This document shows positions 43,328-52,520 of a stretch of DNA of 64,000 nucleotides, in pieces. The position numbers were made by a program, and so were the translations under genes. Under the pieces are notes generated by a model. It worked only from the letters and a program-made list of their open reading frames with translations, was not told the origin of the DNA and ran no database searches. The stretch's first letter is position 1, and each line of letters begins with the position of its first letter. The DNA is from Pseudoflavonifractor sp902362925 (GTDB lineage Bacteria > Bacillota > Clostridia > Oscillospirales > Oscillospiraceae), in NCBI GenBank assembly GCA_902362925.1, contig CABIYL010000001.1. One strand, 5' to 3'.

Positions 43328-45937
43328 TTATAATTTCTGCTTCAGCTCGTAAATCAGGTTCATGGCCTCAATGGGGGTGAGGGTGTTGATGTCCACCATG
43401 CGCAGGCGGTCCAGCACCTCGCCGCCCCCCATGTCGGTGAGGGAGATCTGGCCGTCGTCCGCCTTGGGGGCGGCGGCAGGTGCGGCACAGGGGCCCTGGC
43501 CGCTCTCCAGCTCCTCCAGAATCTCCCGGGCACGGGTGATGACCCGCTCGGGCACACCCGCCAGCTTGGCCACCTCCACGCCGTAGCTCTGGTCGGCGCC
43601 GCCCCGGACAATCTTCCGCAGGAAAATCACGTCGCCCTTGCGCTTCTTGGCGGCGATGTTGTAGTTCTTCACGCCCGGAATCTGTCCCTCCAGGCAGGTA
43701 ATCTCGTGGTAATGGGTGGCGAAGAGGGTCTTGGCCCCCAGCCGTTTCTTGTCGGCGCAGTACTCCAGTACCGCCCGGGCAATGGACATGCCGTCGTAGG
43801 TGGAGGTACCCCGGCCGATCTCGTCCAGAATCAGCAGGGATTTGGACGTGGCGTTCTTGAGCAGCTCGGCCACCTCGGTCATCTCCACCATGAAGGTGGA
43901 CTGTCCGGCGGACAGGTCGTCGCTGGCGCCGATGCGGGTGAACACCCGGTCCACAATGCCGATGTGGGCCGACTTGGCGGGTACAAAGGAGCCCATCTGG
44001 GCCATGAGGGCGATGAGGGCCACCTGGCGCATGTAGGTGGACTTACCCGCCATGTTGGGGCCGGTGATGATGGCCACCAGGTTCTCTCCGCCGTCCATGT
44101 GGGCGTCGTTGGGGACAAAGAGGGCGTTTTTCAGCATCTTCTCCACCACAGGGTGGCGGCCCTCCTCAATGTCCAGCCGGTCGGACAGGTCCACCACCGG
44201 CATGCAGTAGTGGTTGTCCGCCGCCACGCAGGCGAAGGAGGTGAGCACGTCCAGGGCGGCCACGGCCCGGGCGGAGCGCTGAATCTCCTGGACACGGGCC
44301 GCCGTCTTCTCCCGCACGTCGCAGAAGAGCTGGTACTCCAGAGCCACCACCCGGTCCTGGGCGGAGAGGATGGTGTGCTCCATGTCCTTGAGCTCCTGGG
44401 TAATGTACCGCTCGCAGTTGGCCAGGGTCTGCTTGCGGATGTAGGTGTCGGGCACCTGGTCGTAGTAGGACTTGGACACCTCGATGTAGTAGCCAAAGAC
44501 CTTGTTGTAGCCCACCTTCAGGCTCTTGATGCCGGTCTTCTCCTTCTCCCGGGCCTCCACCTCGGCCACCATGCCCTTGCCGTTGGTCATGATGTTGCGC
44601 AGGTAGTCCACGTCGGCGTTGTAGCCCGCCCGGATGAAGCCCCCCTCCCGGACGGAGAAGGGCGGGTCGTCGTCAATGGCGGAGGTGATGAGCCCCCGCA
44701 GGTCGGCCAGGTCGTCCAGCTCCTGGCGCAATGTGGGCAGCAGTCCGGCGGAGAAGGGCTCCAGCAGGGCCCGCAGGTGGGGCAGATGCCCCAGACCGGC
44801 CGCCAGAGCGGCCAAATCCCGGCCGCCGGCGGTGCCGTAGACAATGCGGCCGATGAGCCGCTCCAGGTCGGTGATCTCCCGCAGGCACAGGACAATCTCG
44901 TCCCGGGCGATGGGGTCGTCCACCAGGGCCTTCACCGCCTCCAGCCGCCGGTTGATTGCCACGGGGGAGAGAAGGGGCTGTTCCAGCCAGGTGCGGATGA
45001 GCCGGTGGCCCATGGCGGTCTTGGTCTTGTCCAGCACCCACAGCAGGCTGCCCCGCTTCTCCTTGCCCCGCATGGTCTCGGTCAGCTCCAGGGTGCGCCG
45101 GGCGGTCAGGTCCAGCTCCATGGAGGGCCGGGAGGCGGAGGAGTGGACGGTGAGGGCTGCGATGTGGGACAGGTCGGTCTTCTGGGTCTCGTAGAGGTAG
45201 GAGAGCAGTCCCCCTGCGGCCTGGACGGCCAGCTCCACGACGGCGTCCCCCTCAGGGGGCAGCTCGGCGATGGTGCGGGACAGGGTCTCCCGGGCCATAT
45301 CGGAGCGGAACCGGGCCTCTCCGCCGTTTTCACAGCGGCACTCCAGCTTTTTGGTCAAAAAGTCGGTGAGGGCGGCGTCTGCAAAGGCCCCGTCGGACAG
45401 CACCGCCTCACGGGGCTTGTAGGCGCCCAGGTCGTTGAACAGGTGCTCGGCCCGGGCGGAATCGGTGTAGGGGGTGGCGGAGAACTCGCCGGTGGACAGG
45501 TCGCACACCGCCAGAGCGGCGCCGTTGGAGTCGGCGTACACGGCGCAGATGTAGTTGTTGCGGCCCTCCTCCAGCATGGAGGCGTCCATGAGGGTGCCGG
45601 GGGTGACGATGCGGATGATGTCCCGGTCCACCAGGCCCTTGGCGGTGGCGGGGTCCTCCATCTGCTCGCAGATGGCCACCTTGTACCCCTTGGCGATGAG
45701 CCGGGCGATATAGGCGTCGGCGCTGTGGTAGGGCACGCCGCACATGGGGGTGCGCTCCTCGGCGGGCTTGCTCCGGTCACGGGAGGTGAGGGTCAGCTCC
45801 AGCTCACGGGAGGCTACCTTGGCGTCCTCATTGAACATCTCGTAGAAGTCGCCCAGCCGGAAGAAGAGCAGGCAGTCCGGGTGGAGCTCCTTCATGCGGA
45901 TGTACTGGCGCATCATGGGGGTGGTTTCAGCGGGCAT
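43328..45937 (-). CDS. mutS: DNA mismatch repair protein MutS
   Basis: An 869-residue mismatch sensor. The mismatch-reading Phe-X-Glu is in RLGDFYEMF near residue 30. The ATPase has Walker A GPNMAGKSTYMR, LILDEIGRGTSTYDG (Walker B) and the ATHYHE signature. The C-terminal helix-turn-helix dimerisation region follows a Pro/Ala linker. It is second in the miaB-mutS-mutL-miaA-hfq group. AAAAGGAGCGCG precedes the start. Confidence 0.97.
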   Translation of the reverse strand: MPAETTPMMRQYIRMKELHPDCLLFFRLGDFYEMFNEDAKVASRELELTLTSRDRSKPAEERTPMCGVPYHSADAYIARLIAKGYKVAICEQMEDPATAKGLVDRDIIRIVTPGTLMDASMLEEGRNNYICAVYADSNGAALAVCDLSTGEFSATPYTDSARAEHLFNDLGAYKPREAVLSDGAFADAALTDFLTKKLECRCENGGEARFRSDMARETLSRTIAELPPEGDAVVELAVQAAGGLLSYLYETQKTDLSHIAALTVHSSASRPSMELDLTARRTLELTETMRGKEKRGSLLWVLDKTKTAMGHRLIRTWLEQPLLSPVAINRRLEAVKALVDDPIARDEIVLCLREITDLERLIGRIVYGTAGGRDLAALAAGLGHLPHLRALLEPFSAGLLPTLRQELDDLADLRGLITSAIDDDPPFSVREGGFIRAGYNADVDYLRNIMTNGKGMVAEVEAREKEKTGIKSLKVGYNKVFGYYIEVSKSYYDQVPDTYIRKQTLANCERYITQELKDMEHTILSAQDRVVALEYQLFCDVREKTAARVQEIQRSARAVAALDVLTSFACVAADNHYCMPVVDLSDRLDIEEGRHPVVEKMLKNALFVPNDAHMDGGENLVAIITGPNMAGKSTYMRQVALIALMAQMGSFVPAKSAHIGIVDRVFTRIGASDDLSAGQSTFMVEMTEVAELLKNATSKSLLILDEIGRGTSTYDGMSIARAVLEYCADKKRLGAKTLFATHYHEITCLEGQIPGVKNYNIAAKKRKGDVIFLRKIVRGGADQSYGVEVAKLAGVPERVITRAREILEELESGQGPCAAPAAAPKADDGQISLTDMGGGEVLDRLRMVDINTLTPIEAMNLIYELKQKL

Positions 45938-45970
45938 GGGTACGCGCTCCTTTTCTCTGTCTGAGTTTCA

Positions 45971-45993
45971 AAACAGCGGTTAAACCGCTGTTT
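45971..45993 (-). terminator. Short hairpin between miaB and mutS
   Basis: AAACAGCGGT and ACCGCTGTTT pair in the 73-base spacer. The T run after it on the - strand is short, so it may only attenuate mutS expression. Confidence 0.4.
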
Positions 45994-46010
45994 CGAGTGG
46001 GTATACAGGC

Positions 46011-47426
46011 TTACTCCGCCAGGTCTCCAAACAGGGCCCAGGTGGAACAGCCGGTGATGGTCAGATTCTGATAGGTGCCGATGAGCTTCTCGTCCCCGGT
46101 GAAGTGGACCAGCCGTCCGCCGGGTGTGCGGGCGGTCAGGTTGTTGCGGGGATCGTCGCTGCGGCCGTCCACCAGGCAGCGGACGGTCTTGCCCACATAG
46201 GCCTGGTGCTTTTTCAGGGAGATCTCATTCTGCAGGTCCACCAGCCGCTGGAAGTTGGCCGACTTCTCCTCCTTGCTCATGGGGTCGGGCATCTTGGCGG
46301 CGGGGGTACCCTCACGGGGGGAGTAGATGAAGGTGAACAGGGCGTCGTACTCCACCTCCCGCAGCAGGGACATGGTGTCCTCAAACTCCTCGGTGGTCTC
46401 ACCGGGGAAGCCCACGATGATGTCGCTGGTGAGGACGATATCAGGGATGCGGGCCCGGAGCTGGCGCACCTTCTCCAGGTAGATTTCCCGGGTGTAGACC
46501 CGGTTCATGGCCTTGAGCACCCGGTTGTTGCCCGCCTGGACGGGCAGGTGGATGACGGGGGCCACCTTCTCGCACTCGGCCATGGCGTCAAAGAGCTTCT
46601 CGGTGGCGTCCTTGGGGTGGCTGGTCATGAAGCGGATGAGGAAGTCGCCGGGGACGGCGTTCACCTTCCGCAGCAGGTCGGCGAAGTCCATGGGCTCGGG
46701 CAGGTCCTTGCCGTAGGAGTTGACGTTCTGGCCCAGGAGGGTGATCTCCTTGTATCCGGCCTTGGCCAGCTCCTCCACCTCGGCGAGGATGACCTCCGGG
46801 TCACGGCTTCGCTCACGGCCACGGACGTAGGGCACGATGCAGTAGGAGCAGAAATTGTTGCAGCCGTACATGATGGAAACCCAGGCCTTCACGCCGTTCT
46901 GCCGCACCACCGGGATGCCCTCGGCAATGCTTCCGGGGTCGTCGGCGGTCTCAAAGATGCGGCCCCGGCGGGTGAGGATGCGGTAGAGGAATTCGGGGAA
47001 CCGCCACAGGGCGTGGGGGCCGAAGACCATGTCCACATGCCGGTAGGAGGTGCGGATTTTGGCCACGTTGTGGGGCTCCTGGGCCATGCAGCCGCACAGG
47101 CAGATGATCTGGTTGGGATTCTTCCGCTTGGTGTGCACCAGTGCGCCCACGTTGCCCAGCACCCGCTGCTCGGCGTGCTCCCGGATGGCGCAGGTGTTGA
47201 TGACGATGACGGCGGCCTCTTTCTCGTTCTGGGTGAAGCCGTAGCCCATCTCCTTCAGGTAGCCCCGGATGCGCTCCGAGTCGGCCTCGTTCTGCTGGCA
47301 GCCGTAGGTGTCCACAAAGGCCAGGGGGGCCTTGGCGAAACGGGAATTGATCTCTTTGATGGCCCCGCAGTAGCCCCGCTGGCGGGCGATGTCCTCGGGG
47401 GGGATATGGGTGGTCTTTCGCTCCAC
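46011..47426 (-). CDS. miaB: tRNA-2-methylthio-N6-dimethylallyladenosine synthase
   Basis: A 471-residue radical SAM methylthiotransferase that converts i6A37 to ms2i6A37. The N-terminal UPF0004 domain has three cysteines (DTYGCQQNEAD, NTCAIREHA, CLCGCMAQE). The radical SAM motif is MYGCNNFCSYCIVP (CxxxCxxC). A C-terminal TRAM domain (about 400-465) binds tRNA. It is first in its operon, with a promoter at 47462-47490. Confidence 0.97.
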   Translation of the reverse strand: MERKTTHIPPEDIARQRGYCGAIKEINSRFAKAPLAFVDTYGCQQNEADSERIRGYLKEMGYGFTQNEKEAAVIVINTCAIREHAEQRVLGNVGALVHTKRKNPNQIICLCGCMAQEPHNVAKIRTSYRHVDMVFGPHALWRFPEFLYRILTRRGRIFETADDPGSIAEGIPVVRQNGVKAWVSIMYGCNNFCSYCIVPYVRGRERSRDPEVILAEVEELAKAGYKEITLLGQNVNSYGKDLPEPMDFADLLRKVNAVPGDFLIRFMTSHPKDATEKLFDAMAECEKVAPVIHLPVQAGNNRVLKAMNRVYTREIYLEKVRQLRARIPDIVLTSDIIVGFPGETTEEFEDTMSLLREVEYDALFTFIYSPREGTPAAKMPDPMSKEEKSANFQRLVDLQNEISLKKHQAYVGKTVRCLVDGRSDDPRNNLTARTPGGRLVHFTGDEKLIGTYQNLTITGCSTWALFGDLAE

Positions 47427-47461
47427 AGTACTTCCTCCAAATCATAACGTCTGAATATAGA

Positions 47462-47490
47462 ATTATAGCATTTTTCCGCCGGAAACACAA
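47462..47490 (-). promoter_or_regulatory. Promoter of the miaB-mutS-mutL-miaA-hfq operon
   Basis: On the - strand, TTGTGT (47485-47490), a 17-base spacer and a perfect TATAAT (47462-47467), 36 bases before miaB. Confidence 0.7.
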
Positions 47491-47545
47491 GGCCGCCCCA
47501 TACTTTTCCGGTAGGAGAAAGGGGTGGGAATCTGGGCCTCCGGCG

Positions 47546-47575
47546 TTGACGGGTCCCCGTTTCAGGGGGTATAAT
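47546..47575 (+). promoter_or_regulatory. Promoter of the Alr-like/dtd gene group
   Basis: TTGACG (47546-47551), an 18-base spacer containing the palindrome GGTCCCCGTTTCAGGGGG, and TATAAT (47570-47575). Confidence 0.7.
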
Positions 47576-47609
47576 AAATTAAATATCGTTGCGGAAAGGC
47601 GGCGCGGGC

Positions 47610-48677
47610 ATGAAGACCCTGATTATAGAGAGACAGGCAGTCAAGCAGAACATCGCCGTGGTCAGGGAGCGGGCGGGTCGTGCCGCCATCTACGCCGCCC
47701 TCACCGGAGACGCGGGAGGCGCCGGTCTGGTGGACATGGCCAGGCTGCTGCGGGACGAGGGCATCGGCCGCTTTGCCGTGTCCGAGGCGGCGGACGCCGC
47801 CGCATTGCGCAAAGCGGGCTTTGTGGACGAGGAAATCCTCATGCTCCGCTCCACCGCCGACCGGGAGGAGCTGGAGCAGCTGGTGGACGTGAACGCGGTG
47901 TGCACCATTGGCTCCATCGACGCGGGTCTGGCCCTCAACGGCCTGGCCGAGAGCCGCTCCACCGTGGCCGAGGCCCACATCCAGGTGGACACCGGCCTGG
48001 GCTTCGGCGGCTTTCTGTGCACCGAGCCGGAAAAGGTGCTCTCCGCCTACCGCAACCTACCCAACGTGGCCATTTCGGGCATCTACACCCAGCTCCACTC
48101 GGTGAAGGCCGACGGCAAGGATGCCGCCGCCCAGATTCAGTCCTTCCAGAGCCTGCTGGAGGCCATCCGCTCCGCCGGATTTGAGACGGGTACCGTCCAC
48201 GCCGCAGGCTCCTTCGCCCTGCTCCACTACGACGACGCCCTGCTGGACGCGGTGCGGGCAGGGTCGGTGCTGCTGGGCCGGTGCCGCCGCACCAAAGGGG
48301 ATGGTCTCCAGCGGGTGGGGTACGGCGAGGCCTCTCTGGAGGAGGTCCGCTGGCTCCCGGCGGGGCACACCGTGGGCAGCGAGCAGCCCGTCACCCTCAA
48401 GCGGCCCACCCGTGTGGGTGTGTTGCCGGTGGGATACCAGAACGGCTTCGGCGTAGCCCGGGTGCGTGACCCCGGCTTCTGGGCCGCCATCCGGCGCTGG
48501 CTGCGGGGCAGACGGATTTCCGTCCGCATTGACGGGCAGAAGGTGAAGGTCATTGGCCGCATCGGGGCCATGGAGACCCTGCTGGACGTGACCGACATGA
48601 AGTGCTCCTCCGGCGACTTGGTCCACTTTGACATTGACCCCATGTACGCCCGTGGCTTTGTGCGGGAGTACCGCTGA
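47610..48677 (+). CDS. Alanine racemase-fold protein lacking the catalytic residues
   Basis: A 355-residue protein with the two-domain alanine racemase layout: an N-terminal TIM barrel and a C-terminal beta domain (from about 235). VDTGLGFGG, GIYTQLHSV, VRAGSVLLG, LPVGYQNGFG and IDGQKVKVIGRIGA correspond to conserved Alr segments. The PLP-lysine segment (family VVKANAYGHG) reads IYAALTGDAGGAG here (residues 27-39), with no lysine. The segment with the catalytic tyrosine (family VSYGATY) reads TVGSEQPV. So neither catalytic base is visible. It is probably not a racemase; it may be a regulator or binding protein. ATG at 47610 follows a GGAAAGG site. dtd lies 28 bases downstream. Confidence 0.8.
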   Translation: MKTLIIERQAVKQNIAVVRERAGRAAIYAALTGDAGGAGLVDMARLLRDEGIGRFAVSEAADAAALRKAGFVDEEILMLRSTADREELEQLVDVNAVCTIGSIDAGLALNGLAESRSTVAEAHIQVDTGLGFGGFLCTEPEKVLSAYRNLPNVAISGIYTQLHSVKADGKDAAAQIQSFQSLLEAIRSAGFETGTVHAAGSFALLHYDDALLDAVRAGSVLLGRCRRTKGDGLQRVGYGEASLEEVRWLPAGHTVGSEQPVTLKRPTRVGVLPVGYQNGFGVARVRDPGFWAAIRRWLRGRRISVRIDGQKVKVIGRIGAMETLLDVTDMKCSSGDLVHFDIDPMYARGFVREYR

Positions 48678-48705
48678 TTTCAGATAAAGAGAGGATTTTG
48701 ACGGC

Positions 48706-49149
48706 ATGCGCGCAGTCGTTACCAGAGTAAAAAACGCCTCGGTGGAAATTGAGGGAAGAGTAAACGGACAGATTGGCCAGGGCTTTCTGGTGCTGCTGGG
48801 GGTGGCCCCCGAGGACACCATGGCCCAGGCCGAGAAGATGGCCGACAAGGTGTGCGGCCTGCGGGTCTTTGAGGACGAGAACGGCAAGATGAACCTGAAT
48901 CTGGCCACCGTGGGCGGCAGTCTGCTGGTGGTGAGCCAGTTCACCCTGTACGCCGACACCAAGAGCCGCCGGCCCGGCTTCACCGGCGCGGCCAAGCCCG
49001 ACGTGGCCATCCCCCTCTACGAGGGCTTTATGGAGGCCTGCCGTGCCCGTGGTTTTCAGGTGGAGCACGGCGAATTCGGCGCGGATATGCAGGTTTTTTC
49101 GCAGAATGACGGCCCCGTCACCATTCTCTTCGACACCGACCATATGTAA
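48706..49149 (+). CDS. dtd: D-aminoacyl-tRNA deacylase
   Basis: A 147-residue protein, exact family length. It hydrolyses D-aminoacyl-tRNA (and Gly-tRNA-Ala) and so protects translation from D-amino acids. The active-site motifs SQFTLYAD and the Gly-Pro pair near the C-terminus (NDGPVTILFDT) are present; the N-terminus MRAVVTRVKNASVEIEG is typical. The last 79 bases, including the stop, are repeated 206 bases downstream with three synonymous differences. Confidence 0.96.
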   Translation: MRAVVTRVKNASVEIEGRVNGQIGQGFLVLLGVAPEDTMAQAEKMADKVCGLRVFEDENGKMNLNLATVGGSLLVVSQFTLYADTKSRRPGFTGAAKPDVAIPLYEGFMEACRARGFQVEHGEFGADMQVFSQNDGPVTILFDTDHM

Positions 49150-49152
49150 CAC
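49074..49152 (+). repeat. Direct repeat, copy A (3' end of dtd)
   Basis: Seventy-nine bases from ATTCGGCGC to GTAACAC. It matches copy B with three substitutions, all at third codon positions of dtd (Ala, Gln and Phe codons). Confidence 0.95.
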
Positions 49153-49279
49153 GCCGAATTCGCCCCCGCGCCTGCTGGCGCGTCAAGCGTTTTCCGCAGG
49201 AAAGCCTTGAAATCGACCGGATTCACTCCGGGCGATTTGAGTCCAATCCAGGGTTCCCACGGGGCCTGACCCGTGGGAC

Positions 49280-49358
49280 ATTCGGCGCAGATATGCAGGT
49301 TTTTTCGCAAAATGACGGCCCCGTCACCATTCTCTTTGACACCGACCATATGTAACAC
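49280..49358 (+). pseudogene. Direct repeat, copy B: orphan 3' end of dtd
   Basis: A 79-base fragment identical to the end of dtd except for three synonymous changes; it retains reading frame and stop codon but has no start. Between the copies (49153-49279) lies non-coding sequence with a hairpin CCCACGGG/CCCGTGGG (about 49256-49278). The synonymous-only pattern suggests that it came from a once functional dtd allele. Confidence 0.85.
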
Positions 49359-49385
49359 CCCATGAACGCAAGCGAGGTGCTGAAC

Positions 49386-49991
49386 ATGATTTTCAAGCAG
49401 CTTTCCGTGCCCCCCATCGGCACAAACTGTTATATCTTCGGCGATGATGCCACCAAAATGGGCGCCATCGTGGACCCGGGCGGAGACGCCGCCGGGATTC
49501 TCGCCGCTGTGCGGGACCTGGGTCTGACGGTGTCCGCCATTTTCCTCACCCACGGCCATTACGACCACGTGGGCGCTCTGCCCGAGCTGCGCAAGGCGCT
49601 GCCCGATGTTCCGGTGTATCTCCACCCGGCCGAGGCCTCCATTCGGGACAGCTCCCTCATCCCCGACCCCGGCCCCACCGTGGACTACGGTGACGGCAGC
49701 ACGGTGGCGGTGGGCGGCCTGACGGTGGAGGTCATCCACACCCCCGGCCACACCCCCGGCGGCGTGTGCCTGAAGGTGGGGGACACCCTCTTCACCGGTG
49801 ACACCCTGTTCCGGGGCTCCATGGGCCGCACTGATTTCCCCGGCGGCAGCTACGACGCCATTATGGACTCCCTGAAGCGGCTTGCCGCCCTGCCGGGGGA
49901 CTACAAGGTCTGCCCCGGACACGAGGCCCTCTCCACCCTGGAGGCGGAGCGCAAGGGCAATTACTACATGCGGGAGGCCGTGGGCCAGTGA
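49386..49991 (+). CDS. MBL fold metallo-hydrolase (glyoxalase II-like)
   Basis: A 201-residue zinc hydrolase. The metal motif THGHYDHVGA (HxHxDH) is near residue 55, with TPGHTPGG and a late CPGHE supplying the further His ligands and GDTLFRGSMGRTDFPGG the bridging Asp. The ATG at 49386 has GCGAGGTG in front; a start at 49362 would lie against the duplicated dtd tail and lacks a site. Likely a hydroxyacylglutathione hydrolase-type thioesterase; the substrate is not determined by sequence. Confidence 0.9.
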   Translation: MIFKQLSVPPIGTNCYIFGDDATKMGAIVDPGGDAAGILAAVRDLGLTVSAIFLTHGHYDHVGALPELRKALPDVPVYLHPAEASIRDSSLIPDPGPTVDYGDGSTVAVGGLTVEVIHTPGHTPGGVCLKVGDTLFTGDTLFRGSMGRTDFPGGSYDAIMDSLKRLAALPGDYKVCPGHEALSTLEAERKGNYYMREAVGQ

Positions 49992-50019
49992 CCCTCTCCC
50001 GCCGGAAAGGTATTCATCC

Positions 50020-51501
50020 ATGAAACTCTATCTCACCGGCCACGACTACAAGTACGCCTGCGAGCAGATCATGCTCACCATGTTCCCCGGCCAGCGGCCC
50101 CTCTACCCGGAGGAGCGTGCGGAGGAAGGGGAGGACCAGGCCCACATCACCCTCTTCCGGGGGGAGCAGTGGGCCACCGGCCGCACCGCCCTCACCTGGG
50201 AGGGTAAATCCGCCGTGGGCTCCTGCCGGGTGAAGACGGCGGGCATCACCGGCCAGGTGGAGCTGGACCGGGCGCTGCAGAAGGCGCTGAAGCTGTCCTT
50301 CTACCGTGCGGCGGTGCAGGTGCTGGGGAAGGAGCCCCCCTGGGGCGCCCTCACCGGCGTGCGGCCGGTGAAGATTCCCACCAAGGCCCTGCTGCGGGGT
50401 GAGACCCCGGCCCAGGCCGAAGCGGTGCTGCGGGACACCTACCATGTGACCCCGGTGCGCCGCCGTCTGGCCATGGACTGCGCCCAGGCCAGTCTGGCCG
50501 CCCTGGACAGCCTGAAGGAGGACGAGATCTCCCTCTATGTGGGCATTCCCTTCTGTCCCACCCGCTGTGCCTACTGCTCCTTTGTGTCCGCCGACGTGGG
50601 CAAGGCCCTCAAGCTGCTGCCCCCCTACCTGGAGGCCCTGTTCCGGGAGGTGGAGGCCGCCGGGAACCTGCTCAAGCGCCAGGGGCTGTATGTCCGCACG
50701 GTGTACATCGGCGGCGGCACCCCCACCACATTGTCGGCGGAGCAGCTCTCCGCCCTGATGGGCCACATCCGGGCGCACATCGACCTGTCCCGCTGCACCG
50801 AGTACACCGTGGAGGCCGGACGGCCGGACACCATCACAGCGGAAAAGCTGGCCGCTCTGAAGGAGAACGGGGCCGACCGGGTGTCGGTGAATCCCCAGTC
50901 CATGAGTGACAAGGTGCTCCGGGCCATGGGCCGCTCCCACACGGCGGCGGACATTTTCCGGGCCTATGAGCTGGTACAGAACTCCGGCATTCCCTGCGTG
51001 AATATGGACCTGATTGCCGGTCTGCCCGAGGACAGCCGGGAGGGCTTCCGCTCCACCCTGGAGCAGGTTCTGGCCATGGACCCGGCCAACATCACCGTCC
51101 ACACTCTGGCGCTGAAAAAGGGCTCCCGGCTCATGACCGAGGGAGGCAGCCTGCCCACAGCCGAGGATGTGGCGGACATGCTGGACTACGCCTGGACCAC
51201 CCTGCGGGGTGCGGGTTACGTGCCCTATTACCTGTACCGGCAGAAGTACATGTCCGGTTCCTTTGAGAACGTGGGCTGGACCAAGCCCGGGTTTGAGAAC
51301 CTCTACAACATCTGCATGATGGAGGAGCTGCACTCGGTGCTGGCTCTGGGGGGCGGCGGCGTCACCAAGCTGGTGGACCGGACTGCCGGGCGCATTGAGC
51401 GCATCTCCGACCCCAAGTATCCATATGAATATATCAACACCATTGACAGGATTATCGCCGACAAGGAGAAGCTGGCGGACTTTTACGCCGCAAGGAGGTA
51501 G
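50020..51501 (+). CDS. hemZ: Coproporphyrinogen dehydrogenase-like radical SAM protein HemZ
   Basis: A 493-residue HemZ-type protein. The N-terminal about 160 residues are a HemZ-specific domain (LTGVRPVKIPTKAL at its end). The radical SAM cluster motif is CPTRCAYCSF, followed by VYIGGGTPTTL and VSVNPQSMSDKVLRAMGR (HemN family). In Bacillus, HemZ acts in oxygen-independent porphyrin synthesis, but Clostridial homologues often occur without a haem pathway, so the true substrate is open. ATG at 50020; it starts 28 bases after the MBL gene and ends 2 bases before the uridine kinase gene. Confidence 0.9.
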   Translation: MKLYLTGHDYKYACEQIMLTMFPGQRPLYPEERAEEGEDQAHITLFRGEQWATGRTALTWEGKSAVGSCRVKTAGITGQVELDRALQKALKLSFYRAAVQVLGKEPPWGALTGVRPVKIPTKALLRGETPAQAEAVLRDTYHVTPVRRRLAMDCAQASLAALDSLKEDEISLYVGIPFCPTRCAYCSFVSADVGKALKLLPPYLEALFREVEAAGNLLKRQGLYVRTVYIGGGTPTTLSAEQLSALMGHIRAHIDLSRCTEYTVEAGRPDTITAEKLAALKENGADRVSVNPQSMSDKVLRAMGRSHTAADIFRAYELVQNSGIPCVNMDLIAGLPEDSREGFRSTLEQVLAMDPANITVHTLALKKGSRLMTEGGSLPTAEDVADMLDYAWTTLRGAGYVPYYLYRQKYMSGSFENVGWTKPGFENLYNICMMEELHSVLALGGGGVTKLVDRTAGRIERISDPKYPYEYINTIDRIIADKEKLADFYAARR

Positions 51502-51503
51502 CC

Positions 51504-52442
51504 ATGGCATATTCCCTGCATGAGATCAACGACCGTATCCGGGCCGACGCCGCCGGATTCCTGGCCGAGTGCGACGAGAACTTCCACCGCCGGGTGGTCT
51601 CCGCCGCCGACACCATCGCCAAGCGTGCCCAGGTGAGCCCCATTGTGCTGCTGTCCGGGCCCTCCGGCTCGGGCAAGACCACCACGGCCCTCAAGCTGGA
51701 GGAGGAGCTGGAGAAGCGGGGCATCTCCACCCACACCATCTCCATGGACAACTACTTCAAGACCATGAACCCCCGCACCGCCCCCAGAACCCCCGAGGGA
51801 GACATTGACTATGAGTCCCCCCTGTGCCTGGACATGGAGCTGCTGGGGGACACCTTCACCAAGCTGGCCAAGGGCGAGGAGGTCATCATCCCCAAGTTCG
51901 AGTTTGCCCGCCAGATGCGCAACGACGCCCGTGGCCGTCCCCTGCGCCTGAAGGAGAACGAGATCGCCATCTTCGAGGGCATCCACGCCCTCAACGACGA
52001 CATTGCAGGCCGCCACCCCCAGGCCACCAAGCTGTACATCTCCGCCCGCAGCAATGTGTGCGACGGCGACAAGCTGGTGTTCAAGGGCACCTGGATGCGG
52101 CTGACCCGCCGTGCCGTCCGGGACTACAATTTCCGGGGCACCGACATCGCCGCCACCCTGGACATGTGGGCCAACGTCCGCCGGGGTGAGAAGCTGTACA
52201 TCTCCCCCTTCAAGAACAAGGCGGACGTCATCATCGACTCCTCCCTGCGCTACGAGGTGCCCGTCATGAAGCACTACGCCCTGCCCATGCTCCAGGCCGT
52301 ACCCGAGGAGAACCAGCGCCGGAGCGAGCTGCTGGACCTGATCCGGGCCTTTGACGCCTTTGAGGCGGTGGACCCGGCCATGGTGGCCAGGGACTCCCTG
52401 CTGCGGGAGTTCATCGGCGGCGGCAGCTACAAATACCGCTGA
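51504..52442 (+). CDS. Uridine kinase-like nucleoside kinase
   Basis: A 312-residue P-loop kinase of the uridine kinase/phosphoribulokinase family. Walker A is GPSGSGKTT (near residue 50). SMDNYFK is the Asp-Tyr substrate segment and IAIFEGIHALND the conserved GIHA motif. An N-terminal extension of about 45 residues precedes the kinase core, unlike E. coli Udk. It is translationally close to hemZ (2-base gap, AAGGAGGTAGCC site). It probably phosphorylates uridine/cytidine. Confidence 0.88.
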   Translation: MAYSLHEINDRIRADAAGFLAECDENFHRRVVSAADTIAKRAQVSPIVLLSGPSGSGKTTTALKLEEELEKRGISTHTISMDNYFKTMNPRTAPRTPEGDIDYESPLCLDMELLGDTFTKLAKGEEVIIPKFEFARQMRNDARGRPLRLKENEIAIFEGIHALNDDIAGRHPQATKLYISARSNVCDGDKLVFKGTWMRLTRRAVRDYNFRGTDIAATLDMWANVRRGEKLYISPFKNKADVIIDSSLRYEVPVMKHYALPMLQAVPEENQRRSELLDLIRAFDAFEAVDPAMVARDSLLREFIGGGSYKYR

Positions 52443-52520
52443 GCGGCAGCGATTTTCCGCTGTTTTCTCATATACCAACCGAGACAATGAAATTTTCAAA
52501 GATGAAGGAAGGATTTTCCA

